Origin: Planctomycetota bacterium
Lineage (GTDB): Bacteria > Planctomycetota > JAPUJT01
DNA length: 64,000 bases
Reading direction: 5' to 3'
Assembly (NCBI GenBank): GCA_027296055.1
Contig: JAPUJT010000065.1
Location: forward strand, 1-64,000
The translations under genes were made by a program, and so were the position numbers. Under the pieces are notes generated by a model, which had not been told where the DNA came from, made no database searches, and saw only the letters and a program-made list of their open reading frames with translations. Positions 44,201 through 52,721 of this stretch are shown here, piece after piece; the stretch's first letter is position 1, and each line of letters opens with the position of its first letter.

Positions 44201-45010
44201 CTGAACCTCTTCGACCCCCACATCCACATGCACTCCCGCGTCACGGACGATTACGAGCGGATGTCGCTGGCCGGCATCCGGGTCGTCATGGAGCCTGCCT
44301 TCTGGCTGGGAGGAGCCCGCACACACGCCGGCACCTTCTACGACTACTTCGACGGGATACTGGGGTTCGAGACGGAGAGGGCGGCGCAGTTCGGGATCCT
44401 GCATTTCGTCACTCTTTCGATGAACCCGAAAGAGGCGAACGATCGGAAGCTCTCGAAGGAAGTGATCGATCACATGGAGGCGAACTACCTCGACCGGAAG
44501 GGAGTGGTCGGGGTCGGCGAGATTGGCTTCGACTCGACCACCGATGCGGAGGAAGAGGCGATCCGGCTGCAGCTCGAGGTCGCCCGGAAGAAGGACCTCC
44601 CGGTCCTGATTCACACGCCTCACCAGCGGAAGGCACAGGGGACCCGCCGGAGCCTCGACATCTTGAAGGAAATGGACTACGACCCGGAGAAGGTGATCAT
44701 CGATCACAACACGGAGGAGACGACGGGTATGGTGCGCGACGCGGGCTGCTGGGCGGGGCACACCGTCTATCCGGTGACAAAGCTCTCTCCGGACCGCGCG
44801 GCCAACATTGTCACGAAGTACGGCGTGGAGAAGATGCTGATCAACTCCAGCGCGGATTGGGGACCCTCGGATGTCCTCAGCGTCCCGCAGACCGTGCGTG
44901 AGCTGCGCAGGCGAAACTTCCCCGAAAAGGAAATTGCTTCGCTGGTGTGGCAGAACCCGATCGACTTCTTCTCACAGTCGGGAAGGCTCGACCTGGGAAA
45001 TCTGGTCTGA
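44201..45010 (+). CDS. TatD-like metal-dependent hydrolase
   Basis: 269 residues if started at CTG 44201, which follows GGAAGGGAGGG at 6-7 bases. The first ATG (44228) would delete the metal-binding HxH (FDPHIHMH), so the upstream start is strongly favoured. Other ligand segments are GVGEIGFD, LIHTPH, IIDHN and NSSADWG, forming the TIM-barrel amidohydrolase site. The wording PHIHMHSRVTDDYE and FVTLSMNPKEAN fits the TatD-related subgroup that includes EboC-like proteins. The substrate is unknown. It lies 88 bp after the signal-peptidase-like gene and converges on the phosphoesterase gene. Confidence 0.85.
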   Translation: MNLFDPHIHMHSRVTDDYERMSLAGIRVVMEPAFWLGGARTHAGTFYDYFDGILGFETERAAQFGILHFVTLSMNPKEANDRKLSKEVIDHMEANYLDRKGVVGVGEIGFDSTTDAEEEAIRLQLEVARKKDLPVLIHTPHQRKAQGTRRSLDILKEMDYDPEKVIIDHNTEETTGMVRDAGCWAGHTVYPVTKLSPDRAANIVTKYGVEKMLINSSADWGPSDVLSVPQTVRELRRRNFPEKEIASLVWQNPIDFFSQSGRLDLGNLV

Positions 45011-45017
45011 CGAGAAC

Positions 45018-45776
45018 CTACCGGCCCTTCCGTAGACGTTCCCCGTTCCCATCCGGCAACCCGGTCGCTCTCAAAATCTTCGCGGCGGTCTGCTCGTAAT
45101 CGTACTCGACTCGGTGCCAGCGGAGGACCTCATCCTCGAGGATCGCGTAGCAGGCCCTCTGGTCTCCATCCCTCGGCTGGCCGACCGAGCCGACGTTGAT
45201 CACTGCCTTGTCCTTCCCCAATCTCACCGCCCCACCGATCTTCGACGGAACGAGATACCGATAGTTCGGCGTGACGATCCCCGGTAGATGGCTGTGGCCG
45301 ACAAAGCAGAGCCGATCGATCATCGAAAAGATCTCATCGATCTTCTCGCGGTCGTACCGGACGTCGAGGGCCCGGATGTACTCCGTCGTCGGCTGACGGG
45401 GCGAGCCGTGGACGAAGAGCATGTCGCCCCGGCGGGCCGTTGACTTCAGGTCGCCGAGGAAGTTCCAGATATCCTCGCTCGTGGTCCCGTCATCTTGATC
45501 GGAATTGATCTGTTCGCGTGTCCACTCGACGGCCAGCTTCGCCTTCGGGTTGAACCACGCGGGGACGAAGAGGGCGGCCTCCTCGTGGTTTCCGAGGATG
45601 GTGTGGGTGAACTTCGTCGCGATCTTGACGCAAGCCCTGGGGTCGGGTCCGTAACCGACGACGTCGCCGAGACAGATGATCTCCGTGCACTTCCTCTCAT
45701 CGATGTCCTGGAGGACGGCCCGGAGGGCCTCCAGGTTCGAGTGAATGTCCGAGACGAACGCGGTCCGGTTGGCCAC
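45018..45776 (-). CDS. Calcineurin-like metallophosphoesterase
   Basis: 252 residues from GTG 45776, chosen because GGGGA lies six bases before it; GTG 45788 is possible but has no such site. Metal-binding blocks are complete: FVSDIHSN, GDVVGYGP, LGNHEEA, FVHGSPR and VGHSHLPG. This is the single-domain YfcE/diadenosine-phosphatase-like class. Hits to this class include phosphodiesterases and protein phosphatases, so the substrate is open. It ends 8 bp from the stop of the convergent TatD-like gene. Confidence 0.9.
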   Translation of the reverse strand: MANRTAFVSDIHSNLEALRAVLQDIDERKCTEIICLGDVVGYGPDPRACVKIATKFTHTILGNHEEAALFVPAWFNPKAKLAVEWTREQINSDQDDGTTSEDIWNFLGDLKSTARRGDMLFVHGSPRQPTTEYIRALDVRYDREKIDEIFSMIDRLCFVGHSHLPGIVTPNYRYLVPSKIGGAVRLGKDKAVINVGSVGQPRDGDQRACYAILEDEVLRWHRVEYDYEQTAAKILRATGLPDGNGERLRKGR

Positions 45777-45797
45777 CTGATTCCCCACCGATCAAAA

Positions 45798-45829
45798 GGG
45801 GGGAGCGCGCCAGACAGGGCGCCCCCCCC
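45798..45829 (-). terminator. Hairpin between the first DUF1579 gene and the phosphoesterase gene
   Basis: GGGGGG-A-GCGC pairs with GCGC-CCCCCC around a short loop. On the minus strand it is followed by CCTTTTGATC. It probably ends the transcript of the DUF1579 gene at 45867-46427. Confidence 0.5.
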
Positions 45830-45866
45830 GTAACTACTCTACTTCATGGCAGAATGAACCGAGGGC

Positions 45867-46427
45867 TTATTCGGCCGTCTTCTTGCCAGTGCATTCCATG
45901 AACTTCAGGTACTTGTCGGTGCCCTTCCACTGACGCTCCATGAGGGCGGTGGCCGTCCCATCCGCATTGAAGGTGCATGTGTGACGGTCCTTGCCCTTCG
46001 CGCTTTCGCCTATCCCGGTGATGGTGTCTCCTTCCACTGTGCTGGTCCCCGTCGATACATCACCCAGGGCGTCGAACCACCAGCCCTTGTAGTCGCCGGA
46101 CTTGGGGTCCTTGCGGGTAAAGCCGGCCCCTTCATAGACCATGACCCCGCCGACATTCATCTTGTAACTACTCTGCAGGAACTGACCGTTCAGGACCCAC
46201 TCGATCTTCTCGGTGGCCACGAACGGCGCCTGCTCGCCATTGGGGGGATAGGAAGTGCCCTTCCACTCCCAGGTGCCAACCATCCGGTTCATGAAAGAAT
46301 CATCGGTCGGCAGAGGAGCGATCTGCTCCTCCTGATCACCTTCTCCCATATCTTGCATGGCGAAGGCTCCGGCAAACCCCACGAGAATCCCGACTGCCAG
46401 CAGGCACGTTGCGATCAGCTTGCTCAT
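45867..46427 (-). CDS. Secreted DUF1579-family protein, copy 1
   Basis: 186 residues. The signal peptide (LIATCLLAVGILVGFAGAFA) precedes the DUF1579 domain: DSFMNRMVGTWEWKGTSYPP, then EKIEWVLNGQFLQSSYKM and DYKGWWFDALGD. These proteins are predicted to be lipocalin-like beta-barrels; a ligand has not been established. It is one of four tandem paralogues (to 48437), each with its own signal peptide and a hairpin between genes. It has only a modest match to the others outside the framework residues FL-x-x-(M/W/L)VG-x-W. Confidence 0.85.
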   Translation of the reverse strand: MSKLIATCLLAVGILVGFAGAFAMQDMGEGDQEEQIAPLPTDDSFMNRMVGTWEWKGTSYPPNGEQAPFVATEKIEWVLNGQFLQSSYKMNVGGVMVYEGAGFTRKDPKSGDYKGWWFDALGDVSTGTSTVEGDTITGIGESAKGKDRHTCTFNADGTATALMERQWKGTDKYLKFMECTGKKTAE

Positions 46428-46440
46428 CGCTCACTCCTCC

Positions 46441-46472
46441 AATAAAAATTGTTGGGTCCGGCCGTGCCGGAC
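46441..46472 (-). terminator. Intrinsic terminator after DUF1579 copy 2
   Basis: GTCCGGC-acg-GCCGGAC (read on the minus strand) is followed by CCAACAATTTTTATT. It lies just after the stop at 46526 and before the ATG of copy 1, so transcription of copy 2 should end here. Confidence 0.7.
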
Positions 46473-46525
46473 TCAGGACGATCGATCGTTACGTTTTCAC
46501 TCCTATCGAACCCGGGTCCCTTCCG

Positions 46526-47083
46526 TCAGGGAGACTTCCTCTTGACCGTGGACCTGAGGTAAGGCGTATATTCCTTTCCCTCCGGCGTCTGCGTGTCGAG
46601 AGAGAACGATGAATCTCCCTCCTTCGGCATGGCGAAGGTCAACCGCATACTCCCCGTCGGTCCCTCATGGTGCAAGACCACCGTGTCCCCGTCCCTCTTC
46701 CCCTGGTAGTGCTCCCCCGAGCCATAATTGCTGAACCACCAGAAGTCGTAGTCGGTCGAGTCGGGCGTGGAGCGCATCAAAGCGAGGCCATTCAAGTCCG
46801 GCGCGCCCTGCATGCCTGGCTTGTGATAGTGCTGGAGGAGGAACTGATGGTTCAGGATCCATTCGAACGATTCAGTAGCGGTGAAGGCGTGCTTCTCGCC
46901 GCCCTTCTCCGTGGTCCCGGTGATCTCCCATTCGCCGACAAACCTCTCGAGGAATTCATCCTCGAGGGGAGAGGGCGGAGACATTTTTGCCGGTGCCTCG
47001 TCCTTGTCCTGAAGGGCCCAGGCCCCGCCGAGTCCCATGCAGATCCCGATCCCGATGCACACGAGGAACTTCCATCTTCCCAT
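46526..47083 (-). CDS. Secreted DUF1579-family protein, copy 2
   Basis: 185 residues. The signal peptide (FLVCIGIGICMGLGGAWA) is followed by EFLERFVGEWEITGTTEKG, ATESFEWILNHQFLLQHYHK and TDYDFWWFSNYGSGEHYQGK. It has the same fold as its neighbours but closes differently (TPEGKEYTPYLRSTVKRKSP). No catalytic residues are apparent. It is flanked by hairpins on both sides, so it may be expressed independently. Confidence 0.85.
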   Translation of the reverse strand: MGRWKFLVCIGIGICMGLGGAWALQDKDEAPAKMSPPSPLEDEFLERFVGEWEITGTTEKGGEKHAFTATESFEWILNHQFLLQHYHKPGMQGAPDLNGLALMRSTPDSTDYDFWWFSNYGSGEHYQGKRDGDTVVLHHEGPTGSMRLTFAMPKEGDSSFSLDTQTPEGKEYTPYLRSTVKRKSP

Positions 47084-47109
47084 CGAATTCCCTCCCTCTC
47101 TTGACGCGC

Positions 47110-47131
47110 CCGGGGCGCGCAGGCGCCCCGG
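47110..47131. terminator. Hairpin between DUF1579 copies 2 and 3
   Basis: CCGGGGCGC-gcag-GCGCCCCGG forms a perfect 9-bp stem. There is no clear U-run on the minus strand, so it may be an attenuator or a processing site and not a full terminator. Confidence 0.5.
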
Positions 47132-47172
47132 ACCATGAACCAGCTCTGATCAACTACAGGGTTCGAGGTTCC

Positions 47173-47742
47173 CTACTTCTTCTTTCCTTTGACGTCGAAG
47201 AAGGTCATCCACTCGGTCTGACCCTCGGGGATCATCTTGTAGACATGATGGCCGGTGCCATCCTCGTTCAAGGTGATGGTGCTGATTGTTCCTTCATGCT
47301 TCCCGCTCTTCGGCGGCGCCGTGTAGACGACGGTGTTCCCATCACGCTTTCCCTCACTCTTCTCGCCATCGCCGCCGATGTCGAACCACCAGTGCTGGTA
47401 GTCCTTCGAGCCGGGAGTGGATCGGGCAATAGCCATCCCTTCGTAGGTCGGCATGTTGGGTCCCATCGGCGATTCGTAGTTCGAGACGAGGAACTGATGG
47501 TTCAGTGCCCACTTGAATGTCTCCGTCGCCTTGTAGGGCATCGGCCCGGCCTTGGGGTCCATCGTCATCGTGCCTTCCCACTCCCACGTGCCGACCCATT
47601 TATCCAGGAAGTCGTCTTCGAGAGGAGCGGGGGGCCATGACGCCTTATCATGTCCCCCTTCTTTGTCCTGCAGGGCGTTCGCACCGGCGAAGCCCATGAC
47701 GAATGCTATGACCAGACCCACAACCGTGAGCGATTTACTCAT
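47173..47742 (-). CDS. Secreted DUF1579-family protein, copy 3
   Basis: 189 residues from ATG 47742, where the signal peptide (LTVVGLVIAFVMGFAGANA) begins; an upstream ATG at 47817 would add an unlikely leader. The domain reads DDFLDKWVGTWEWEGTMTMD, TETFKWALNHQFLVSNYESP and KDYQHWWFDIGGDGE. It resembles copy 1 most closely. The framework residues of the beta-barrel are all kept. Confidence 0.85.
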   Translation of the reverse strand: MSKSLTVVGLVIAFVMGFAGANALQDKEGGHDKASWPPAPLEDDFLDKWVGTWEWEGTMTMDPKAGPMPYKATETFKWALNHQFLVSNYESPMGPNMPTYEGMAIARSTPGSKDYQHWWFDIGGDGEKSEGKRDGNTVVYTAPPKSGKHEGTISTITLNEDGTGHHVYKMIPEGQTEWMTFFDVKGKKK

Positions 47743-47762
47743 CGATCCAATCTCCCAAAGAC

Positions 47763-47779
47763 CGCACCGGATCGGTGCG
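47763..47779. promoter_or_regulatory. Palindrome upstream of DUF1579 copy 3
   Basis: CGCACC-ggatc-GGTGCG, 21 bases before the ATG of copy 3. It may be the end of a terminator for copy 4, or an operator or 5'-leader hairpin. Confidence 0.35.
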
Positions 47780-47876
47780 ATTTGCTCCGTTCGGGGGCGC
47801 CGACGCAGCGCCTCCACAAATGACTATTGATCATTGACTCTTGAAGGATTCTTACGACATCCGACTTCCCGGCGAT

Positions 47877-48437
47877 CTATTTCCCCTCCTCTTCGACTTT
47901 TTCTGTCTTCTTCTTCCCCTCCAATACCAAGACAGGTGACCATTCCTCATGGGGCGGGGACATCCCTTCCACGTTCACTTTGAGCGTGCCGTCATCCGCG
48001 ACCTCGTACTTGGTGCGAGTCTTCCCGGCGGGGCCGTCTGCCTCCGTGACTATCTTGTTGCCTTCTCGGGTTCCCTCGGACGTCTGGGCCATGCCCATCG
48101 ACTCGAAGAGCCATTGCTTGATCTTGCCGGTTCCCGGCTCCGCTCGCGTGACCGTCAGGATATCGAAGGACGCGCCCCCCCCTTTCTGGGTCTGGGTCAT
48201 CCGACTCAGGAGGAACTGATCCTGGCAGACCCACTCGACGGTCTCGGTCGCGATGATCTCGTAGTCTTTCCCAGCAATGGTGAACTTTCCCGTGTACTCC
48301 CACTCTCCCACGAGCTTGTCCAGGAACTCGTCCTTCGGGGCTTGCCTGCCCGCTCCCTGGCCATGCAAGGCCCCGACACCGCCCACGCCGATGAGTAGAC
48401 CCGCCAAAAGCCCACAGCAAAAAAGAGACCTCTTCAT
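47877..48437 (-). CDS. Secreted DUF1579-family protein, copy 4
   Basis: 186 residues from ATG 48437 (GGAGGAGAC upstream), where the signal peptide (LFCCGLLAGLLIGVGGVGAL) starts. The domain begins DEFLDKLVGEWEYTGKFTIA and continues ATETVEWVCQDQFLLSRM. Cys codons in the signal region (FCC) are not in lipobox position. It is the first gene of the tandem set, 47 bp after the MBL hydrolase gene, and ends with a charged tail (KKTEKVEEEGK). Confidence 0.83.
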   Translation of the reverse strand: MKRSLFCCGLLAGLLIGVGGVGALHGQGAGRQAPKDEFLDKLVGEWEYTGKFTIAGKDYEIIATETVEWVCQDQFLLSRMTQTQKGGGASFDILTVTRAEPGTGKIKQWLFESMGMAQTSEGTREGNKIVTEADGPAGKTRTKYEVADDGTLKVNVEGMSPPHEEWSPVLVLEGKKKTEKVEEEGK

Positions 48438-48483
48438 CGTCTCCTCCTGGTCATAAATTCCAGAGTTCTCCCCGTTGACGTAC

Positions 48484-49326
48484 TCAAACCTCCACCTCCT
48501 CGCCTGGAGAGAAGCCATCCTTCTCCCGAACCACCTTCGAGGCGGCGATCATCGGATCGTGGTAGAAGTAGAGCGTCCAGTCCTCGTCCACTGCCTGGGA
48601 GAGGACCTTCTTCTTCTCCTCCACGATGGTCGCCGGGTAGAGATCGTAGGCCATGATGAACGGAATTCTCACATGGGAGGCGGTGGGGATCAGATCCGCG
48701 CAGAAGAGGACGACATCCCCACCCCCCTGGACCTTGACGAGGTGCATCCCCGGCGTGTGTCCCGTAGACGGCACCAGCTCCACACCGGGAGCGATCTCGT
48801 CGGCGCCTTCGTGAAGCTGGAGCTGGCCCGCATCCTGCAGGGGAGCGAAGTTCTCCGGTAGGTAACTCCTTCTCTCCAGCTCATGCGCCTCGTTCGCCGC
48901 CTCCCAGTTCTCCTTCTGAACGTGATAGGTGGCCCGGGGAAAAGTGGGGCGCAGCGTCTCCCCTTCTCGCACGGTCGCACCGCCGGCATGGTCGAAGTGA
49001 AGGTGGCTGATCACGACGTCCGTGACATCTTCCGGTAACACGCCTTCCGCTCTAAGGCTCTTCTCCAGATCGAACCGGTCATGCCGGATACGGTAGATCT
49101 CCTGGAGCTTTTCGGAGAATTTCTTTCCCACGCCCGTGTCGACGAGGATCGTCCTCTCCCCCCCCCGGATCAGCATGGAGCGCAGGGCGAGAGCGATACG
49201 GTTCTTCTCGTCGGGCGGGTTCCTCTTCTTCCACAGGGCTTGCGGGACGATGCCGAACATCGCTCCCCCATCCAGAGCGAACTCTCCCGCGTGAACCCCC
49301 CGGACATCATAATCTCCGACTCTCAT
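48484..49326 (-). CDS. MBL-fold metallo-hydrolase
   Basis: 280 residues. Zinc ligands are visible: HLHFDHAGG (about residues 108-116), GHTPGMH (about 193), CADLIPTASH and YFYHDP. The order matches the quorum-quenching lactonase (AiiA)-like class, but the class is broad and no lactone substrate can be claimed. The ATG overlaps the stop of lspA (ATGA, 49323-49326), so the two are probably translated together. Confidence 0.88.
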   Translation of the reverse strand: MRVGDYDVRGVHAGEFALDGGAMFGIVPQALWKKRNPPDEKNRIALALRSMLIRGGERTILVDTGVGKKFSEKLQEIYRIRHDRFDLEKSLRAEGVLPEDVTDVVISHLHFDHAGGATVREGETLRPTFPRATYHVQKENWEAANEAHELERRSYLPENFAPLQDAGQLQLHEGADEIAPGVELVPSTGHTPGMHLVKVQGGGDVVLFCADLIPTASHVRIPFIMAYDLYPATIVEEKKKVLSQAVDEDWTLYFYHDPMIAASKVVREKDGFSPGEEVEV

Positions 49327-49988
49327 CCGTCACCCTCTCCCGAGGGTCCCGCGACGACCGGCGCATCGGACCGCGACCTGAATTCCCTTCCCGCTCGCCA
49401 CTCGACCGACAAGAAGACCACGGCTCCGACGCAGATACAGGTATCCGCCAGATTGAAATTGGGCCACCGCCAGTCTCCCACATGGAAGAGGATGAAGTCC
49501 CTCACCTGTTCGAAGCGGAGCCGGTCCACGAGATTGCCGATCGCCCCCGCGCAAAAGAGCCCCAGCGCCACCTGCATCCCCCGAGCGCGTCCCTTGGAAG
49601 AAAAGGCCATGCCGAGGAGGAGAGCGAGTATGCAGGCCGTGATCACCGTAAGAACCTTGGAGTGATCGGAGAACATTCCCCAGAGGCTCCCTTTGTTCAG
49701 CGCCGCCTGGAGCTTGAGGACGCCCGGGATGATCGTGCGATCGACTCCCCTGATCCCATCTGTGGCGTTCGCGCCGAGCGCCCGAAACGCCATGTCCTTG
49801 GTGATCAAGTCCAGTATCGCGCCCGTTAGCGCGACGCCCAGGAAGACCCACCTCTCGCCGAACCGGCTCAGCGCCCTTTGGATCGGCGCTCCCGGGTCTT
49901 CTTCCCCGCTCCCTTCTTTCCCTTTGGAGTCCCGCGAGGCTTCCACGCCTGGATGTTCCGCGCAGTCCGCTTTTCTCGCATGCTCCAC
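49323..49988 (-). CDS. lspA: Lipoprotein signal peptidase (signal peptidase II)
   Basis: 221 residues. Four membrane segments and the two catalytic aspartate motifs are present: GNLVDRLRFEQVRDFI and FNLADTCICVGAVV. GSLWGMFSD is the usual loop. It cleaves prolipoproteins before the lipid-modified Cys, matching the many lipobox proteins encoded nearby. The N-terminus has an unusual hydrophilic extension of about 45 residues (EHPGVEASRDSKGKEGSGEE) before the first helix. The start is the first ATG; no better one is available. Confidence 0.95.
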   Translation of the reverse strand: MEHARKADCAEHPGVEASRDSKGKEGSGEEDPGAPIQRALSRFGERWVFLGVALTGAILDLITKDMAFRALGANATDGIRGVDRTIIPGVLKLQAALNKGSLWGMFSDHSKVLTVITACILALLLGMAFSSKGRARGMQVALGLFCAGAIGNLVDRLRFEQVRDFILFHVGDWRWPNFNLADTCICVGAVVFLSVEWRAGREFRSRSDAPVVAGPSGEGDG

Positions 49989-50372
49989 CTGAGGGTCCTG
50001 TCCTGGAAGGGGCTCCGATACGATCTCTAGGCCAGCGCTCGCTCACTGAGATTCAAGGAAGGACAAGATTATAGGCGGTCCCAGGGGGGCGATTCAACCG
50101 TAGGCACAGGGAGTCTGCAGGGCCTGCCTCCTCGTGACCCTGGCTCTGACATTCTGACATGGGCAGCGTGGCGACCCCCTCGGCCCCTGTCAGGATGGCA
50201 CCTCCCCCGGGCTCCGGTCCGGGGCGGGGCTATAACCTTCGTCCAGCCAGAACTTTGTGCTAGATCCGGCCAGTTCCCGATGGTATTATTTTTGCTCATC
50301 ACTCACGGGTAGTGGCCGATCCGGCAAGCGGGGGCGCGGCGCCCGATGGCGGCTACGTGAGGCGGAGTCGTC
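49989..50372. other. Divergent intergenic region between lspA and the FmdB-like gene
   Basis: About 380 bp, probably holding promoters in both directions. It includes a GC-rich inverted stretch (CCCCCGGGCTCCGGTCCGGG, about 50206-50225). No conserved RNA or gene was recognised. Confidence 0.4.
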
Positions 50373-50654
50373 ATGCCCACTTACGAATATGAGTGCACAT
50401 CCTGCGGAAACGCATTCGAGGCCTTCCAGTCGATAACGGCCAAGCCGCTCCGGAAGTGCCCGAAGTGCGGAAAGAAAGTGCAGAGATTGATCAGCGCGGG
50501 AAGCGGGTTCCTCTTCAAGGGATCAGGCTTCTATTCGACGGATTACCGATCCAAGGAGTATCAGCAACAGGCAAAAAAAGAAAAGGAGAGCGCCGCACCC
50601 GTCAAGACCGATTCGAAAAAAGAGAAGAAAGCCAAGCCCTCCAAAAAGTCGTAG
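50373..50654 (+). CDS. FmdB-family zinc ribbon protein
   Basis: 93 residues. It opens MPTYEYECTSCGNAFEAFQS and has the second pair in CPKCGKKVQRL, a single FmdB-type zinc ribbon. GSGFLFKGSGFYSTDYRSKE matches the rest of the family, and the lysine-rich tail (KKEKKAKPSKKS) is common. The biochemical role is not settled; it is usually described as a putative regulatory protein. It is followed 32 bp later by rpoZ, which suggests co-transcription. Confidence 0.93.
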   Translation: MPTYEYECTSCGNAFEAFQSITAKPLRKCPKCGKKVQRLISAGSGFLFKGSGFYSTDYRSKEYQQQAKKEKESAAPVKTDSKKEKKAKPSKKS

Positions 50655-50686
50655 GGATCGGAGATTTCGCCTTCGGGCGGGACAGG

Positions 50687-50935
50687 ATGGATATGGATCT
50701 CAAGAAACTGTCGGACGCGGAGAAATTGGTCGGGGGGAAGTTCAAGCTCTCCGCCCTCATGCAGAAGAGGTTGGTCGAGTTGATGCGAGGAGCGCCGAAG
50801 CTGGTCAACTCCGGTTCGACGAACATGCATGAGGTCGTGATCGAGGAGATTCTTCAGGGAAAGATCAGGTTGGGTGACCCCGAGCCTCCAAAGCCCGTCC
50901 CGGAGGGGGAGCCTCCTCTCGAGCCGGTCGCCTGA
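50687..50935 (+). CDS. rpoZ: RNA polymerase omega subunit
   Basis: 82 residues from ATG 50687 (a second ATG is two codons later). The omega signature KLVGGKFKLSALMQKRLVEL, then MRGAPKLV, is clear, and EVVIEEILQGKIRLGDPE closes the helical core. It binds the beta-prime subunit and helps assemble the polymerase. It overlaps other frames but has its own start in the FmdB-groEL gap. Confidence 0.85.
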   Translation: MDMDLKKLSDAEKLVGGKFKLSALMQKRLVELMRGAPKLVNSGSTNMHEVVIEEILQGKIRLGDPEPPKPVPEGEPPLEPVA

Positions 50936-51028
50936 GCGTAGCACGGATTCGTAGTCCCCTTCCTTTCGAGATCAAGATCACTAACTGGATCGCCCGCCAG
51001 AACGCGCGGGTGGTAGGAGAAAGATACG

Positions 51029-52669
51029 ATGGGAGCCAAGAAGATTGCATTTGACATGGACGCGAGGGATGCCATCCGCCGAGGGGCACGCAAGCTCGCT
51101 CGGGCGGTGAAGATCACCCTGGGTCCGAGAGGAAGAAACGTCATCCTTCAGAGGAAGTTCGGAACGCCGACCGTGACCAAGGATGGTGTGACGGTGGCGA
51201 AGGAGATCGAACTGGCCGATCCCACGGAGAACATCGGCGCCCGATTGGTGCGGGAAGCGGCGTCCAAGACTTCCGATACCGCGGGGGACGGCACGACCAC
51301 GGCGACCGTCCTGGCCGAGGCGATATTCAACGAGGCCCTCCGGAGCGTCATCGCGGGGGCGGACCCGATGAGCCTGAAGCGCGGGATCGACAAGACCGTC
51401 AAGATCGTCGTCAAGGACCTCGAGAAGCTCTCCCACTCGGTGAAAGACGACCCCAAGCAGATCGCTCAGGTCGCGGCGATCGCGGCCAACAACGACGAGG
51501 CGACGGGCGAGATCATCGCCGAGGCGATGCAGAAGGTAGGTAAGGATGGCGTCATCACCGTCGAGGAGGGGAAGACCCTCGAGACGACCGTCGAGTGGGT
51601 GGAAGGGATGCAGTTCGACCGCGGGTATATCTCTCCCTACTTCGTCACGAATCCCCAGAGCATGGAGTGCGTCCTCGAGAACCCGTTCATCCTGATCTAC
51701 GAGAAGAAGATCACGAACATCAAGGATCTCCTTCCCGTGCTCGAGAAGGTCGCCCAGAGCGGACGTTCCTTGATGATCCTGGCAGAGGATGTTGAAGGCG
51801 AGGCGCTGGCCACGCTCGTCGTCAACCGACTGCGCGGCTCTCTGAAGTGTGTCGTCGTCAAGGCCCCCGGCTACGGGGACCGCCGGAAGGCGATGATGGA
51901 AGACATCGCGATCCTGACCGACTCCAAGGCGGTCTTCGAGGATCTCGGGATCAAGCTGGAGAGCCTGGACCTCTCCTACCTCGGAAGCGCGAAGAAGATA
52001 CACGTCGACAAGGACAAGACAACCATCATCGAAGGGGCCGGGTCGACCAAGGCGATCCAGGCCCGCATCGGTCAGCTCAAGAAGGAGATCGAGGGGTCCA
52101 CCTCCTCCTATGACAAGGAGAAGCTCCAGGAACGGCTGGCGAAGCTCTCCGGCGGAGTGGCCGAGATCAACGTCGGAGCCGCCACGGAGGCCGAGATGAA
52201 GTCGAAGAAGGCCCTCGTGGAGGACGCCCTTCATGCGACGCGGGCGGCCGTCGAGGAGGGGATTTTGCCGGGCGGTGGCGTGGCCCTGCTCCGTGCGATT
52301 CCTGCCGAGAGCAAGCTGAAACTCGAAGGGGACGAGCTGATCGGCTCCCAGATCGTGCGGCGGGCCCTCGAGGCGCCCGTTCGGCAGATCGCCGAGAACG
52401 CCGACACGGATGGCGCGGTCGTGGTTCAGAAGATCCTCGAGAACAAGGATCTCAACTTCGGTTTCAACGCCGAGTCGCTGAAATATGGCGACATGTTCAA
52501 GGCGGGCGTGCTGGACCCGACCAAGGTCACCCGATCGGCGCTCCAGAACGCCGCCAGCGTATCCACGATGATGTTGATCACCGAGGCGGTCGTGACGAAC
52601 CTCCCGGATAAAGATCAGAGGGCCTCGGGCTCGGACTCCGATTTCGGGGACGAGGACGAGGCGTACTAG
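51029..52669 (+). CDS. groEL: Chaperonin GroEL (60 kDa), without the GGM tail
   Basis: 546 residues, full length. ATP-binding [16 protein letters not shown], the apical domain ([20 protein letters not shown]) and [11 protein letters not shown] are intact. The RBS AGGAGAAAG precedes ATG 51029. The C-terminus ends [12 protein letters not shown] and lacks the Gly-Gly-Met repeats found in most GroELs. No groES is encoded in the window, and no CIRCE element (TTAGCACTC-N9-GAGTGCTAA) is seen upstream. It may be a secondary GroEL paralogue, a condition planctomycetes often show; this needs the rest of the genome. Confidence 0.97.
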   Translation: MGAKKIAFDMDARDAIRRGARKLARAVKITLGPRGRNVILQRKFGTPTVTKDGVTVAKEIELADPTENIGARLVREAASKTSDTAGDGTTTATVLAEAIFNEALRSVIAGADPMSLKRGIDKTVKIVVKDLEKLSHSVKDDPKQIAQVAAIAANNDEATGEIIAEAMQKVGKDGVITVEEGKTLETTVEWVEGMQFDRGYISPYFVTNPQSMECVLENPFILIYEKKITNIKDLLPVLEKVAQSGRSLMILAEDVEGEALATLVVNRLRGSLKCVVVKAPGYGDRRKAMMEDIAILTDSKAVFEDLGIKLESLDLSYLGSAKKIHVDKDKTTIIEGAGSTKAIQARIGQLKKEIEGSTSSYDKEKLQERLAKLSGGVAEINVGAATEAEMKSKKALVEDALHATRAAVEEGILPGGGVALLRAIPAESKLKLEGDELIGSQIVRRALEAPVRQIAENADTDGAVVVQKILENKDLNFGFNAESLKYGDMFKAGVLDPTKVTRSALQNAASVSTMMLITEAVVTNLPDKDQRASGSDSDFGDEDEAY

Positions 52670-52721
52670 AAGCGGCGCTTTGGCCGCGTGAGTCCTGCAG
52701 CAGAGATCGACCATCTCCAGG

